A stretch of 64,000 nt of DNA from assembly GCA_910586245.1 (NCBI GenBank), contig CAJUFY010000001.1, positions 318,968 through 382,967 on the forward strand, given 5' to 3'. A program made the position numbers and the translations under genes. Numbering within the stretch: position 1 is the first letter of the stretch; every line of letters begins with the position of its first letter. Shown one piece after another: positions 34,964-42,965 of the stretch. Origin of the DNA: an uncultured Christensenella sp. Lineage in GTDB: Bacteria; Bacillota; Clostridia; Christensenellales; Borkfalkiaceae. Under the pieces are notes generated by a model. That model did no database searches. It saw only the letters and a program-made list of their open reading frames with translations, and had not been told where the DNA came from.

Positions 34964-35361
34964 AATTCGATCTCCCTCGCGTGTTCCCCGCACTTTATAA
35001 CCGTAATCTTTTTGCAGTCCGCAGGCAACAGCCCCGCGATATTTTCGCTCCACTCCACGAGGCAGATTCCGCCCGCTTCGAAATAATCGCAAAAACCCAG
35101 CTCCTCCGCCTGCCGTTCGCTTGAAACGCGGTAGCAGTCGAAATGGAACAAACGGTTTTCGTAGCTGTTGACGTAGGCGTACGTCGGGCTCGTCACTTCG
35201 CAGACGATTCCCAGCCCCGCCGCAATTCCCTTTGCAACGAGCGTCTTGCCCGCGCCGAGCTCGCCTTCGAGCAAAACGGTATCCCCCGCGCGCAGCGTTT
35301 TAGCATATTGTTTTGCCCATTCGAGCGTATCTTCGGGCGATGCGGAATAAAAAACAGCCAT
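34960..35361 (-). CDS. tsaE: tRNA threonylcarbamoyladenosine biosynthesis ATPase TsaE
   Basis: A 133-residue P-loop ATPase of t6A synthesis. Walker A is GELGAGKTLVAKG (about 34-46); SPTYAYVNSY, FHFDCYR and EWSENIAGLLP are family motifs. The promoter TTGCAA-N17-TATAAT (35368-35396) ends six bases before this ATG. That excludes the longer frame and points to a leaderless mRNA. It is the first gene of tsaE-tsaB-rimI-hydrolase-murF. Confidence 0.93.
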   Translation of the reverse strand: MAVFYSASPEDTLEWAKQYAKTLRAGDTVLLEGELGAGKTLVAKGIAAGLGIVCEVTSPTYAYVNSYENRLFHFDCYRVSSERQAEELGFCDYFEAGGICLVEWSENIAGLLPADCKKITVIKCGEHAREIEF

Positions 35362-35367
35362 ATGCGT

Positions 35368-35396
35368 ATTATATCGCATACGGCTGAAGATTGCAA
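35368..35396 (-). promoter_or_regulatory. Promoter of the tsaE operon, leaderless
   Basis: TTGCAA and TATAAT with a 17-bp spacer; six bases separate the -10 box from the tsaE start. Confidence 0.75.
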
Positions 35397-35420
35397 GTTT
35401 TTGCGTTAATTTTGCGGTTT

Positions 35421-36149
35421 TCACTCCGCTTTTTTCGACTTTTTCTTACCCTTTGCCTGCGCCATACGCTTTTCGAATTTATCCGAAGTCATCTTGATAA
35501 AGCGGGAGAGCGGCTTATAGAGCAGGAACACGACGACGCTGATTCCGACGCTCTTGATCGCATTGAACGCGAGAACGAAGTACCAGACTTTGGCGAACTG
35601 ATCTGCAATGCCGAAGAACGGGAAGTTGATGTAACGGTTTACGAGAAGGCTGCTGCCGATCTGCACGACGCACGCAATCGCAAGGAACAGCGTCACCCAC
35701 TTTCTGCCTTTTAAAAAGCGGTAGGCAACCGAAGGCACGATGATGTATGCGGTAGACATAATAAAGTTCGCAACTTCGCCCACGCCCGCAGTGCCCGAAT
35801 CGGCAAAACAAAGCAGTTCTTTGATCCCGATGGAAACGATCGCTTCCACCGGCCCGAAGATGAAGCCTTCGAACATGAAAAACACGTTCGCGAAATCGAG
35901 TTTCAGATAGGGCGTCGCGGGGAAGATCGGGAATTCCAGAAAAGTGATCACGTACGCGAGCGCGGTAAACAGCGCCATGTAGGCAATGCGCGGCGCGGTG
36001 AAATGCGCGCGCAGCACTGCTTTTGCTTTGCCCGATTTCTTTTCGGGCACGGGTTCCGCGGATACCGCAGGTTTCGTTGCGGGATCGGCGGTTGCTTCGG
36101 CGGCGGCAATTTCTTCCGCCGCGGTGGAAACGGTGCGTTCTTCTTCCAT
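35421..36149 (-). CDS. ribU: ECF transporter S component, riboflavin-specific RibU
   Basis: A 242-residue membrane protein with six hydrophobic helices from about residue 52 to 220. LAYVITFLEFPIFPATPYLKL and LDFANV are typical of RibU substrate-binding subunits, which work with a shared ECF energy module encoded elsewhere. Residues 1-48 form an unusual acidic and Ala/Pro-rich extension and the tail is Lys-rich. An FMN riboswitch directly upstream confirms flavin control. Confidence 0.9.
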   Translation of the reverse strand: MEEERTVSTAAEEIAAAEATADPATKPAVSAEPVPEKKSGKAKAVLRAHFTAPRIAYMALFTALAYVITFLEFPIFPATPYLKLDFANVFFMFEGFIFGPVEAIVSIGIKELLCFADSGTAGVGEVANFIMSTAYIIVPSVAYRFLKGRKWVTLFLAIACVVQIGSSLLVNRYINFPFFGIADQFAKVWYFVLAFNAIKSVGISVVVFLLYKPLSRFIKMTSDKFEKRMAQAKGKKKSKKAE

Positions 36150-36193
36150 AAAAAATACCTCTGAAAAAATTGATTTCGGATATTCTTTGAAAG

Positions 36194-36219
36194 AAAAAAG
36201 CGCCCCAAAAAAGGGGCGC
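36194..36219 (-). terminator. FMN riboswitch expression-platform terminator
   Basis: GCGCCCC and GGGGCGC stem with six Ts, between the aptamer and the ribU start; expected to form when FMN binds. Confidence 0.85.
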
Positions 36220-36234
36220 GAAAAATTCGCTTGA

Positions 36235-36350
36235 TCATTCTTTTATCATCCGGACTATACCGTCGGTACGGGAATTTCACCCGATCGGGAGCAAACGCTC
36301 TTCGCAGACTTTACTGCCGGTGAGGATTTTCGCCTCGCCCCAAAGAATAT
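36235..36350 (-). ncRNA. FMN riboswitch (RFN element)
   Basis: The minus strand shows the conserved RFN core: GGGGCGAGGCGAAAATCC, ACCGGCAGT, the segment CGGGTGAAATTCCCGTACCG and GGTATAGTCCGGATG. The closing P1 helix pairs ATTCTTT with AAAGAAT. It controls the riboflavin transporter by transcription termination. Confidence 0.95.
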
Positions 36351-36625
36351 ACGATTGTTTGCATTATATCATACGGTAATATATTTCGCAAGCGATTTTT
36401 TTGCTTTTTTTCCAAATTCCTATCTCTTTGAACGTTGATACGGAAACAAATCCCGCTCACGTGTTTAAAGATCAGGCAAGTCTTTCTCTTGATTATTTTA
36501 AACTGCGTACTGTTTTTATAGCAATCGATAATATTCGCAACGAGCAGATCTGCCAGCAAACGTCCAAATCCGTCGATAAAAAAGTCATCGTCCGGCATAA
36601 ATTCTTCTTCTGTAAAAGTTTCCAT
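36311..36625 (-). CDS. Hypothetical small protein, divergent from an XRE regulator
   Basis: A 104-codon frame beginning METFTEEEFMPDDDFF, acidic at the N-terminus and basic later. I do not recognise it. A consensus promoter (TTGACA-N17-TATAAT, 36668-36696) points at it with a leader of about 35 bases, which supports expression. However, it has no clear ribosome site, and its end runs through the ribU promoter and into the FMN aptamer. The true product may be shorter or this may be a non-coding transcript. Confidence 0.35.
   Translation of the reverse strand: METFTEEEFMPDDDFFIDGFGRLLADLLVANIIDCYKNSTQFKIIKRKTCLIFKHVSGICFRINVQRDRNLEKKQKNRLRNILPYDIMQTIVYSLGRGENPHRQ
36363..36391 (-). promoter_or_regulatory. 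Promoter of the FMN riboswitch-ribU transcript
   Basis: TTGCGA and TATAAT with a 17-bp spacer; the predicted start lies just before the aptamer. Confidence 0.75.
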
Positions 36626-36667
36626 AACATTACACCCAAATCCCAGTTATAAACTTGGATTAAAACC

Positions 36668-36696
36668 ATTATAAGTTACAAACTGTATAATGTCAA
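36668..36696 (-). promoter_or_regulatory. Consensus promoter in the XRE divergent region
   Basis: TTGACA and TATAAT, 17-bp spacer, minus strand. It overlaps the region that must hold the start of the XRE gene transcript, so the regulator may control it. Confidence 0.75.
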
Positions 36697-36714
36697 GTAG
36701 TGGGATAAAAAAAT

Positions 36715-36918
36715 ATGCAAGAACTTTATAATTTGGCAAAAAACTTAAAAACGTTGAGAGAAGAAAATCATTATACGCAACAATACGTAGCCGATCAGTT
36801 GGCAATCAAAGCGCAATCTTACCGTGCTTACGAAATCGGAATTACCGTCCCGACCTTAAAACATTTCATACAATTAGCGAAACTTTACGAAGTTTCGTTA
36901 AACGAACTGATAGAATAA
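36715..36918 (+). CDS. Small XRE-family transcriptional regulator
   Basis: A 67-residue protein that is almost only a Cro/CI-type helix-turn-helix: LKTLREENHYTQQYVADQL, then SYRAYEIGITVPTL and IQLAKLYEVSLNELIE. No ligand or dimerisation domain follows. A TATAAT at 36686-36691 may serve it. It is divergent from a strong promoter and probably regulates that promoter and itself. Composition is more AT-rich than its neighbours, which hints at recent acquisition. Confidence 0.85.
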   Translation: MQELYNLAKNLKTLREENHYTQQYVADQLAIKAQSYRAYEIGITVPTLKHFIQLAKLYEVSLNELIE

Positions 36919-36943
36919 GCCCCCGCCGAACGGCGGGGGCTTA
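36916..36943. terminator. Hairpin between the XRE gene and glyA
   Basis: A perfect 13-bp stem (TAAGCCCCCGCCG and complement, AA loop) includes the stop codon of the XRE gene. The T-run is weak, so termination may be partial. Confidence 0.65.
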
Positions 36944-36956
36944 CGCTTTATTTTGA

Positions 36957-38207
36957 TTACAGAATATCGTTTGCGTACAGCGGGAACGCTTCGCAAAGCG
37001 CTGCGACGCGGGCGGAAACTTCTTCGACGGCTTCCTCTTTTTTGATAATGATATCGGTCACGAGGTCGGCAATCGTAACCGCCTCGTTTTCCTTCATGCC
37101 GCGCGAAGTGATCGCGGGCGTCCCGATTCTTACCCCGCTCGTAATAAAGGGCGAAGTCGTTTCAAAGGGAATGGTATTCTTGTTTGCAGTGATATGCGCG
37201 CGGTCGAGCAAAGCTTCCAGCTCCTTCCCCGTCAGATTCTCGTTCCGAAGATCGACGAGCATCAAATGATTGTCCGTCCCGCCCGAAACGAGCCGCACGC
37301 CGTTTTCGGTAAAGCGATCCGCCATCGCCGCGGCGTTTTTGATGATCTGTTGCTGATAAGCTTTGAACGCGGGAGAAAGCGCCTCTTTGAAAGCGACCGC
37401 CTTTGCGGCAATCACGTGCATCAAAGGCCCGCCCTGCGTGCCGGGGAAGATCGCCTTGTCGATCGCTTTGCCGTATTGCTCTTTGCACATGATCGCGCCG
37501 CCGCGCGGACCGCGCAGCGTCTTGTGCGTGGTCGTGGTTACGAAATCGGCGTAAGGAACGGGCGAAGGATGCAATCCCGCAGCGACCAAACCCGCGATGT
37601 GCGCGATGTCCACCATCATCAACGCGCCGACTTTATCGCAGATTTCGCGGATCCGCTTAAAATCGAGGATTCTGGGATATGCGCTTGCGCCCGAAACGAT
37701 GAGTTTGGGCTTGCATTCCAGCGCGATTTTTTCCATTTCGTCGTAATCGATCGTTTCCGTTTCGGGCGAAACGCCGTAAGGCACGATGTTGAAATACGTG
37801 CCCGAAACGTTTACGGGCGAACCGTGCGTCAAATGCCCGCCGTGCGATAAGTTCATGCCCATAATGGTATCGCCGGGTTTTAAAACGGAAAAGTACACGG
37901 CGAAATTCGCCTGCGCGCCGCTGTGCGGCTGTACGTTGCAGTATTCGCAGCCGAACAGTTCCTTCATGCGCGATCTTGCAAGATCTTCGGCGACGTCTAC
38001 GAACTCGCAGCCGCCGTAATAGCGCTTGCCGGGGTAACCTTCGGCGTATTTGTTGGTGAGATGGCTTCCCATCGCCGCCATCACGGCGGGAGAGACGATA
38101 TTTTCGCTTGCGATCAGCTCGATATTTCCTCTTTGACGGGCAAGTTCCTGTTCCATTGCAAGGCACAGTTCGGGGTCGGTGTTTCTGATACAGCTGAGAT
38201 CGATCAT
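36957..38207 (-). CDS. glyA: Serine hydroxymethyltransferase
   Basis: A 416-residue PLP enzyme that interconverts serine and glycine while charging tetrahydrofolate. Family motifs are ELIASENIVSPAV, YPGKRYYGG, HSGAQANFAV, SHGGHLTHG, VDIAHIAGL and TTTTHKTLRGPRGG with the PLP lysine. Full length and intact. The start follows AAAGGAG. It is transcribed alone from TTGCAA-N17-TATACT. Confidence 0.97.
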   Translation of the reverse strand: MIDLSCIRNTDPELCLAMEQELARQRGNIELIASENIVSPAVMAAMGSHLTNKYAEGYPGKRYYGGCEFVDVAEDLARSRMKELFGCEYCNVQPHSGAQANFAVYFSVLKPGDTIMGMNLSHGGHLTHGSPVNVSGTYFNIVPYGVSPETETIDYDEMEKIALECKPKLIVSGASAYPRILDFKRIREICDKVGALMMVDIAHIAGLVAAGLHPSPVPYADFVTTTTHKTLRGPRGGAIMCKEQYGKAIDKAIFPGTQGGPLMHVIAAKAVAFKEALSPAFKAYQQQIIKNAAAMADRFTENGVRLVSGGTDNHLMLVDLRNENLTGKELEALLDRAHITANKNTIPFETTSPFITSGVRIGTPAITSRGMKENEAVTIADLVTDIIIKKEEAVEEVSARVAALCEAFPLYANDIL

Positions 38208-38242
38208 TGCAAGCTCCTTTGAATCTTATAACGTTTTTTTAT

Positions 38243-38271
38243 AGTATAACATTGCAATCCGTAAATTGCAA
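38243..38271 (-). promoter_or_regulatory. Promoter of glyA
   Basis: TTGCAA and TATACT with a 17-bp spacer, minus strand. Confidence 0.7.
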
Positions 38272-38296
38272 GAAAATGAAATAAAAAAATCAACGA

Positions 38297-38323
38297 AGAA
38301 AAAACCCGACTGCCGTCGGGTTT
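38297..38323 (-). terminator. Terminator of the surface-protein operon
   Basis: AAACCCGAC and GTCGGGTTT, TGCC-type loop, T-run on the minus strand. Confidence 0.9.
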
Positions 38324-38326
38324 GAA

Positions 38327-38698
38327 TTATCTTCTCTTTTTCGTCGCGTAATACACCGCGGGAATGGCGATCGCCGCAAACAGCACGAATACGCCCACCA
38401 CGATCGCCCCGATCATGAAGCCGTCCGTCTGTTTGCCGCTCACGTGATCGGCAGTCACCCACTTACCGCCCTCGAAGCGGTAAAGCTGTTTGTTCGTATT
38501 GTCGAAATAGGTATCCCCCTCTTTTCCGGGAATGGTGGGCGGGCCCTCGCCCTGAATCGGTTGGGCGATCGTTTCCGCCGCAAAAGTTTCCGCCGAAGCG
38601 GCAATCTCCGCGCGCGGCGCGAAAAACGCGCCCGCAAACAGAAACGCTGCGGCAACGACGCACGCAAAACGACGTTTGAAACGGCTCGACTTTTTCAT
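38327..38698 (-). CDS. Small secreted or membrane protein with C-terminal transmembrane helix
   Basis: A 123-residue protein. A signal peptide (about 8-33, cleavage near AASA-E) is followed by a short extracellular part with TIPGKEGDTYFDNTNKQLYR and W (about 55-80), then a transmembrane helix (about 92-114) and a KKRR stop. The GDTYFDNTNKQLYRFEGGKW stretch resembles short collagen-like or phage-fibre linker motifs. Function is unknown. The ATG overlaps the stop of the larger surface protein upstream (TGATG), so the two are coupled and perhaps act together. Confidence 0.7.
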   Translation of the reverse strand: MKKSSRFKRRFACVVAAAFLFAGAFFAPRAEIAASAETFAAETIAQPIQGEGPPTIPGKEGDTYFDNTNKQLYRFEGGKWVTADHVSGKQTDGFMIGAIVVGVFVLFAAIAIPAVYYATKKRR

Positions 38699-41427
38699 CA
38701 ATCGTTTTCCTCCGTTTTATGCTCTTCCGCATTCTTTTTCATGCGAAGCAGAATCACGACGAGCGCCGCGCCCATGCCGATCGCCGCCGCCCCGAACACG
38801 CAAAGCCCCGCGATCAGCCCGACGTTCACCGAATGCACGCGCGCGCGCTCCGCTTCCGCCGCCTGATCGATTGCGGAAAGCGCCGCGTCGAACAAAGCGG
38901 GAATCTCGTCGGGAACGCCCGCGCCGTCGATCGTTGCGACCGCGTCTTTCACCGCCGCCAGCTTCCCTACGTCCAGACTGCGCGCGTAAGCTTCGAGCAT
39001 GGCTTTCGCCGTCTGTTTTTCCTCTTCCAGCGCGGAAACCAGCCCGTCAATTTCTTCCTTTGCGGAAGTGAACGCAAGGTGCAGGTTTTCAATCGTATCC
39101 GCGGCGTCGATCGCGCGCTCCGCAGCAGAAGTATCGTAAGAAGGATATCTTTCCCCTTCCGCAGCCAACAGGTCTTTTGCCGCCTGCTTCGCCGCGGCGC
39201 ACAGCGAAACGCGCGCGGAAGCAAGCACTTCTTCGCACGCCTGCATACCCTCCGCCGCGGCAAGCTGCGCCTTCGCTTCGGCAACCGCCGATTGAATGCC
39301 GTACGCTTCGTACTGCGCAAGCATGCCGTTGAGTTCCTCTTCCGCCCAGGCGCGGGCAAAATCGTTCTTCGCCGCAACGAGCGCGCGCCCGATTCCGGAA
39401 AGAGTGCCCGCCTGCGCGATTTTTTCTTTTCCCGCGGCGAGCGCCGTTTGCAGCGCGCGCCAGTTCTGATCGGTCAGATATTGCGAAGCGTACCCTTCCA
39501 GTTCGGTAAACGCGTTCATGCGCTCCGCCCAAAGTCCGTTTGCGATTTCGCCGAGCGCGTCCGCCAGCGCGGCGTTGACTTCTTCGATACTTTTAGCGGC
39601 GGAAATTGCCGCCTGCGCGGGCGCGGGATCGAAATAGAAGTCGATTTCTTCGACGGCGGTTTCGAGCTCTTCAAGCGCGCCCGCCTTTGCCGCCGCCAGC
39701 GCAAGCGCGTAAATTTCGCGCTCCGCCTGCGAAACGATCATCTGAATCCCCACGACCGTTTCGAAACGTTTGCGTTCCGCGTTATATTTTTCTTGCAATT
39801 CCTGCAACGCCGTTCCGTTCTCGCCGTCGGGCGCGACGATGCTCTGAATCTTATCCTTTGCGGCGGGATACTTTTCCGTAAATCCGTAAGCATACGTGTG
39901 CAGGCGCGAAGCCGCTTTTTCCCGTTCCTCTTCCAACAACCCGTCTACGTAATCTTTGGCTTCGAGGTAAATTTTATGCACCTGATCCGCCGTGCCGGCA
40001 AAACGCACCTGCTCGATGAATTCCGCATACTTTTCGTTTTCCCCGCCGAACACGTACGCGCCGTGTTTGACGAGCGCTTCTTCCGCAGCCTTCTTCCGCG
40101 CGCTTACCGTGCCCGAACCGGAGGTATAAGCGCGACGCGCAAGAAAATCTTTCGCAGCCGCCAGCATATAAGCGACCTCTTCAAAACTCTGCGCGCTGTT
40201 GATCCAACCGGCAGGCACGGGCTGGTCTTTGTCGAATCCCAGCGACGCGGCGTAAGCCTGCATTTCCCCGATCGCTTCGTAGCGCGCGGTTGCAAGCGCA
40301 AGATTTTCCAGTTTTTCCAGAGCGCGGCCGAGCGCGCCGTAAACTTCGTCCCGTACCGTCGCGTCGTCGATTTCGCGCAGTTCGTCCGCAATCGCCTGCG
40401 TATAATTATCCACCCCGTGCGATTCCGCATATTCGCGCAGCGCGTTCAACGCGTAATGGCGGTCGATCTGCACTTTCGAAGCGCTCAGCGACTTCGCAAC
40501 TTCCGCAAGCGAGGGCGCCGATTCGATGGAGCCGCAAAAGATACTCAGATCGACGTCCACGCCGAGATCTTCCGCATACGCCTTCAATTCTTCCACCGCT
40601 TCCGTACGGGCGCGGTTGAGTTCCGCAAGCGCCGAATCCTGCGGCTCGACGCGGAACACCTGTTCGTAACTCAGCGCGCCGTAATTTTTCGTTCCCGCAA
40701 CGGTCGCGGAAAAAACGTAAAAACCTTCGCGCGTTTCGTCAAGACGGTTGACGCGGGTTGCCGCGTCCTTTTTATAATAGACCTGCGTCTGATCGGCAAC
40801 GAATCCGTCCCCCTGCGCCCGCGCCGCATAGATCGCAAGCACGGTTTCGCCGCAGGCGGCTTCGCCCGAAGGCAGCGGATATTCCGCCAAATCCGCAAAT
40901 TCCTTTTCGTACCACGTCGTAATGCGCGGGACTTCTTTCCAGTAGTTTTCCGCCTTACGCACGGGGAAGCGCACCGTTCCCGAAAGCGCCGCATACTCCG
41001 CGTCCCCTTCGACGGAAACCGTCATCGAATATTCCCCCGCGTCCCACGCGCCCATTTCGGCGGCGAGATAATCGGTAAAGTTGCCGATCGGAATTCCGTC
41101 GGCGTCGTAATATGCAAAGGTATAGCCGCCCTGCCCGCCCGTAACCGAAGCAGACACCCGCAGCGGCGAGGCAAGCGCTTTCCCCGTAAAAGTATAATTT
41201 ACGCGGTCTTTGCCGTACACGGGCACGCCCGTAAAGGGAACCGTTTCCGCGTCGAACGCTCCCCACGTCCAACCCGTAACCTGCGGGAGTTCCTCCCACG
41301 CGTTCGCCGTTTGCGCGGCGGCTGTTTTAAAAGGAGCGGAAGACTGCGCGCAGAAAAAAATTCCGCCTGCCAAAGCCGTAAACGCGAGAGCTCCCGCGGC
41401 GGCAAATCTGATTCCGTACTTTTTCAT
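38698..41427 (-). CDS. Large cell-surface protein: MBG-like N-terminus, long helical region, C-terminal transmembrane anchor
   Basis: A 909-residue type I membrane protein. The signal peptide ends near residue 40. Two MBG/YDG-like beta modules (about 45-160 and 163-270; WTWGAFDAETVPFTG and ARAQGDGFVADQTQVYY) lead into about 590 residues of mostly Ala/Glu-rich helices with recurring RLHTYAYGF-, REYAESHG- and AYARSLDV-type units, akin to FIVAR or spectrin-like bundles. The transmembrane helix lies near 869-894. There is no catalytic motif and no sortase signal. Probably a rod-like surface adhesin or spacer. It shares its operon with a small membrane protein. Confidence 0.7.
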   Translation of the reverse strand: MKKYGIRFAAAGALAFTALAGGIFFCAQSSAPFKTAAAQTANAWEELPQVTGWTWGAFDAETVPFTGVPVYGKDRVNYTFTGKALASPLRVSASVTGGQGGYTFAYYDADGIPIGNFTDYLAAEMGAWDAGEYSMTVSVEGDAEYAALSGTVRFPVRKAENYWKEVPRITTWYEKEFADLAEYPLPSGEAACGETVLAIYAARAQGDGFVADQTQVYYKKDAATRVNRLDETREGFYVFSATVAGTKNYGALSYEQVFRVEPQDSALAELNRARTEAVEELKAYAEDLGVDVDLSIFCGSIESAPSLAEVAKSLSASKVQIDRHYALNALREYAESHGVDNYTQAIADELREIDDATVRDEVYGALGRALEKLENLALATARYEAIGEMQAYAASLGFDKDQPVPAGWINSAQSFEEVAYMLAAAKDFLARRAYTSGSGTVSARKKAAEEALVKHGAYVFGGENEKYAEFIEQVRFAGTADQVHKIYLEAKDYVDGLLEEEREKAASRLHTYAYGFTEKYPAAKDKIQSIVAPDGENGTALQELQEKYNAERKRFETVVGIQMIVSQAEREIYALALAAAKAGALEELETAVEEIDFYFDPAPAQAAISAAKSIEEVNAALADALGEIANGLWAERMNAFTELEGYASQYLTDQNWRALQTALAAGKEKIAQAGTLSGIGRALVAAKNDFARAWAEEELNGMLAQYEAYGIQSAVAEAKAQLAAAEGMQACEEVLASARVSLCAAAKQAAKDLLAAEGERYPSYDTSAAERAIDAADTIENLHLAFTSAKEEIDGLVSALEEEKQTAKAMLEAYARSLDVGKLAAVKDAVATIDGAGVPDEIPALFDAALSAIDQAAEAERARVHSVNVGLIAGLCVFGAAAIGMGAALVVILLRMKKNAEEHKTEEND

Positions 41428-41514
41428 AAGTTCTCCTGTATCTTCTATCCTATATTATTCTACGTTTTCCCCCGAAAAAGTCAAGCTATTTCATAAAAAA
41501 CCTGTTTCCGCACG

Positions 41515-41541
41515 AAAAAGGCGGGGTTTCCGCCCCGCCTT
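41515..41541 (-). terminator. Terminator of the MFS gene
   Basis: AGGCGGGG and CCCCGCCT with a T-run on the minus strand. Confidence 0.88.
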
Positions 41542-41545
41542 CCGC

Positions 41546-42724
41546 TTATTTTTTCGCCGTCTTTTTTACGACGACCTCGTGCATGATCACCATAAGAATC
41601 AGGAAAAACAACAAAAAGTACGGCAAAGCCGAAGCCCAAACGTTGTTTGCGATCAACCCGTACAGCGGCGGCATGAGGCAGGAACCCGTGTAAGCGCTCG
41701 CCATCTGCACCCCGATCATCGCCTGCGACTTTTCTTCGCCGAACAGAGCGGGCGTCATATGAATGATACAGGGATATACGGGCGCGCAGCCGAGCCCGAT
41801 CACCACGAGCCCCGCAATCGTCACGCCGCGCGGCGCGGGAACGGCGGTAAGAACGATTCCCGCGAGAATCAAAACCAACCCCGCGCGGATGAGCGTCCGA
41901 TCGCTGAATTTGATCGTTAAAAATCCGTTGATGCCGCGTCCGACCGTCATGCCGATAAAAAACAAACTTGCGAACATTGCCGCATCCTCGGCGGAAACGC
42001 CGTTGTGGCTGACCATGTAACTGCTCGACCAGAGCATCGCCGTCGCCTCCAACGCGCAGTAACAGAAGAAACAGAAAAAACAGGCGATCGCACCCTTGGT
42101 GCTTACGATTTCTTTTACTCGAAGGGGCTTGCGCGCGGCGGGCGTTGCGGGCGCGTAAGGCGTTCCCTGTTTTTGAATCCCCTTCTTCCAGAGGGGCAGA
42201 CTGCAAAACAAAATCGCCGAAAGGCAGATCTGAATTACGGAAACGATCAAATAGCCCTGATTCCAGCCGCTGCCCTGCGTAATCGCGTAACTCATGATAT
42301 ACGGGCTTACCGCGGCCCCCACGCCCCACATGCAGTGGAGCCAGCTCATGTGGCGGCTTTTAAAATGCAACGCGACGAAATTGTTGAGCGAAGCGTCCAC
42401 GCCGCCCGCGCCCAGTCCGTAGGGAATCGCGAACACGATAAGCATCCAGAACTTCGTACTCACCGAAAAGCAGAAGAGCGCGACCGCCGTCATCGTCACG
42501 CTGATCGCGGTGACCGCCCCCGTTCCCAGTTTTTTGGTGAGCAGATCGCTGAGCAAACTGGAAACGATCGTGCCGAGCGAAATGATCATGGAAACGATGC
42601 CCGCATAGGAAAGCGGCGCGTCGAATTCGATGCGCATGACGGGCCACGCCGCGCCGAGCAGGGAATCGGGCAACCCCAGACTGATGAAACTCAAATAGAC
42701 GATCGCAATCAGAAGCGCGAACAT
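41546..42724 (-). CDS. Major facilitator superfamily transporter
   Basis: A 392-residue protein with about 12 hydrophobic helices. The A-motif-like SDLLTKKLGTGAVTA after helix 2, the internal DRTLIRAGLVLILAG at the matching place in the second half, and GLPDSLLGAAWPVMR near the start resemble sugar or fucose permease-like members. The substrate is not predictable. The start follows GCGGAGG; single-gene transcript with its own promoter and terminator. Confidence 0.88.
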   Translation of the reverse strand: MFALLIAIVYLSFISLGLPDSLLGAAWPVMRIEFDAPLSYAGIVSMIISLGTIVSSLLSDLLTKKLGTGAVTAISVTMTAVALFCFSVSTKFWMLIVFAIPYGLGAGGVDASLNNFVALHFKSRHMSWLHCMWGVGAAVSPYIMSYAITQGSGWNQGYLIVSVIQICLSAILFCSLPLWKKGIQKQGTPYAPATPAARKPLRVKEIVSTKGAIACFFCFFCYCALEATAMLWSSSYMVSHNGVSAEDAAMFASLFFIGMTVGRGINGFLTIKFSDRTLIRAGLVLILAGIVLTAVPAPRGVTIAGLVVIGLGCAPVYPCIIHMTPALFGEEKSQAMIGVQMASAYTGSCLMPPLYGLIANNVWASALPYFLLFFLILMVIMHEVVVKKTAKK

Positions 42725-42753
42725 GATTGCCTCCGCACGTAAAAATCCCGCTC

Positions 42754-42782
42754 ATTATAACAGAGCTTCCGCAAATACGCAA
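42754..42782 (-). promoter_or_regulatory. Promoter of the MFS gene
   Basis: TTGCGT and TATAAT with a 17-bp spacer, minus strand. Confidence 0.75.
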
Positions 42783-42823
42783 CGCTTTTACCGCAAATTT
42801 TCCGTGACAAACTGCACAAAAAA

Positions 42824-42859
42824 ACGGGGCGAAAACCGTGGAATCGTTCACGACCCCGT
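42824..42859. other. Unexplained GC hairpin in the MFS/ilvB intergenic region
   Basis: ACGGGG pairs with CCCCGT around an inner CGTG/CACG stem, followed on the plus strand by T-rich sequence. It lies upstream of the ilvB promoter, so it is not part of that mRNA, and no known gene ends here. It could terminate a small plus-strand RNA or shield ilvB. Confidence 0.4.
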
Positions 42860-42904
42860 TTTATGCATAAATTATGTTTTTTTTCATAAATTTACCCCAA
42901 GGAC

Positions 42905-42933
42905 TTGACAAATTATATAATTTCTTATACAAT
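42905..42933 (+). promoter_or_regulatory. Promoter of the ilv-leu operon
   Basis: TTGACA and TACAAT, 17-bp spacer; the leader of about 25 bases is too short for a T-box or attenuator. Confidence 0.85.
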
Positions 42934-42943
42934 TATAAGAAAT
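42920..42943. promoter_or_regulatory. Operator-like inverted repeat over the ilvB -10 box
   Basis: Ten-base arms ATTTCTTATA and TATAAGAAAT separated by CAAT, a perfect palindrome covering the -10 and start site. Repressor binding here would block transcription of the whole operon. The regulator is not identified. Confidence 0.65.
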
Positions 42944-42965
42944 ATTTTTCACGGAGCTGTTGAAA

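Noticed and set aside
38719..41496. A 925-codon plus-strand frame opposite the large surface protein, and similar long plus-strand frames at 32-1672 and 3008-4942
   Set aside because: They are antisense shadows of genes with clear signal peptides and motifs; they are rich in Arg, Phe and His and lack ribosome sites.
42725..42965. T-box riboswitch or leader-peptide attenuator for the ilv-leu operon
   Set aside because: The promoter lies only about 60 bases before ilvB and the leader is about 25 bases. The hairpin at 42824-42859 is upstream of the promoter.
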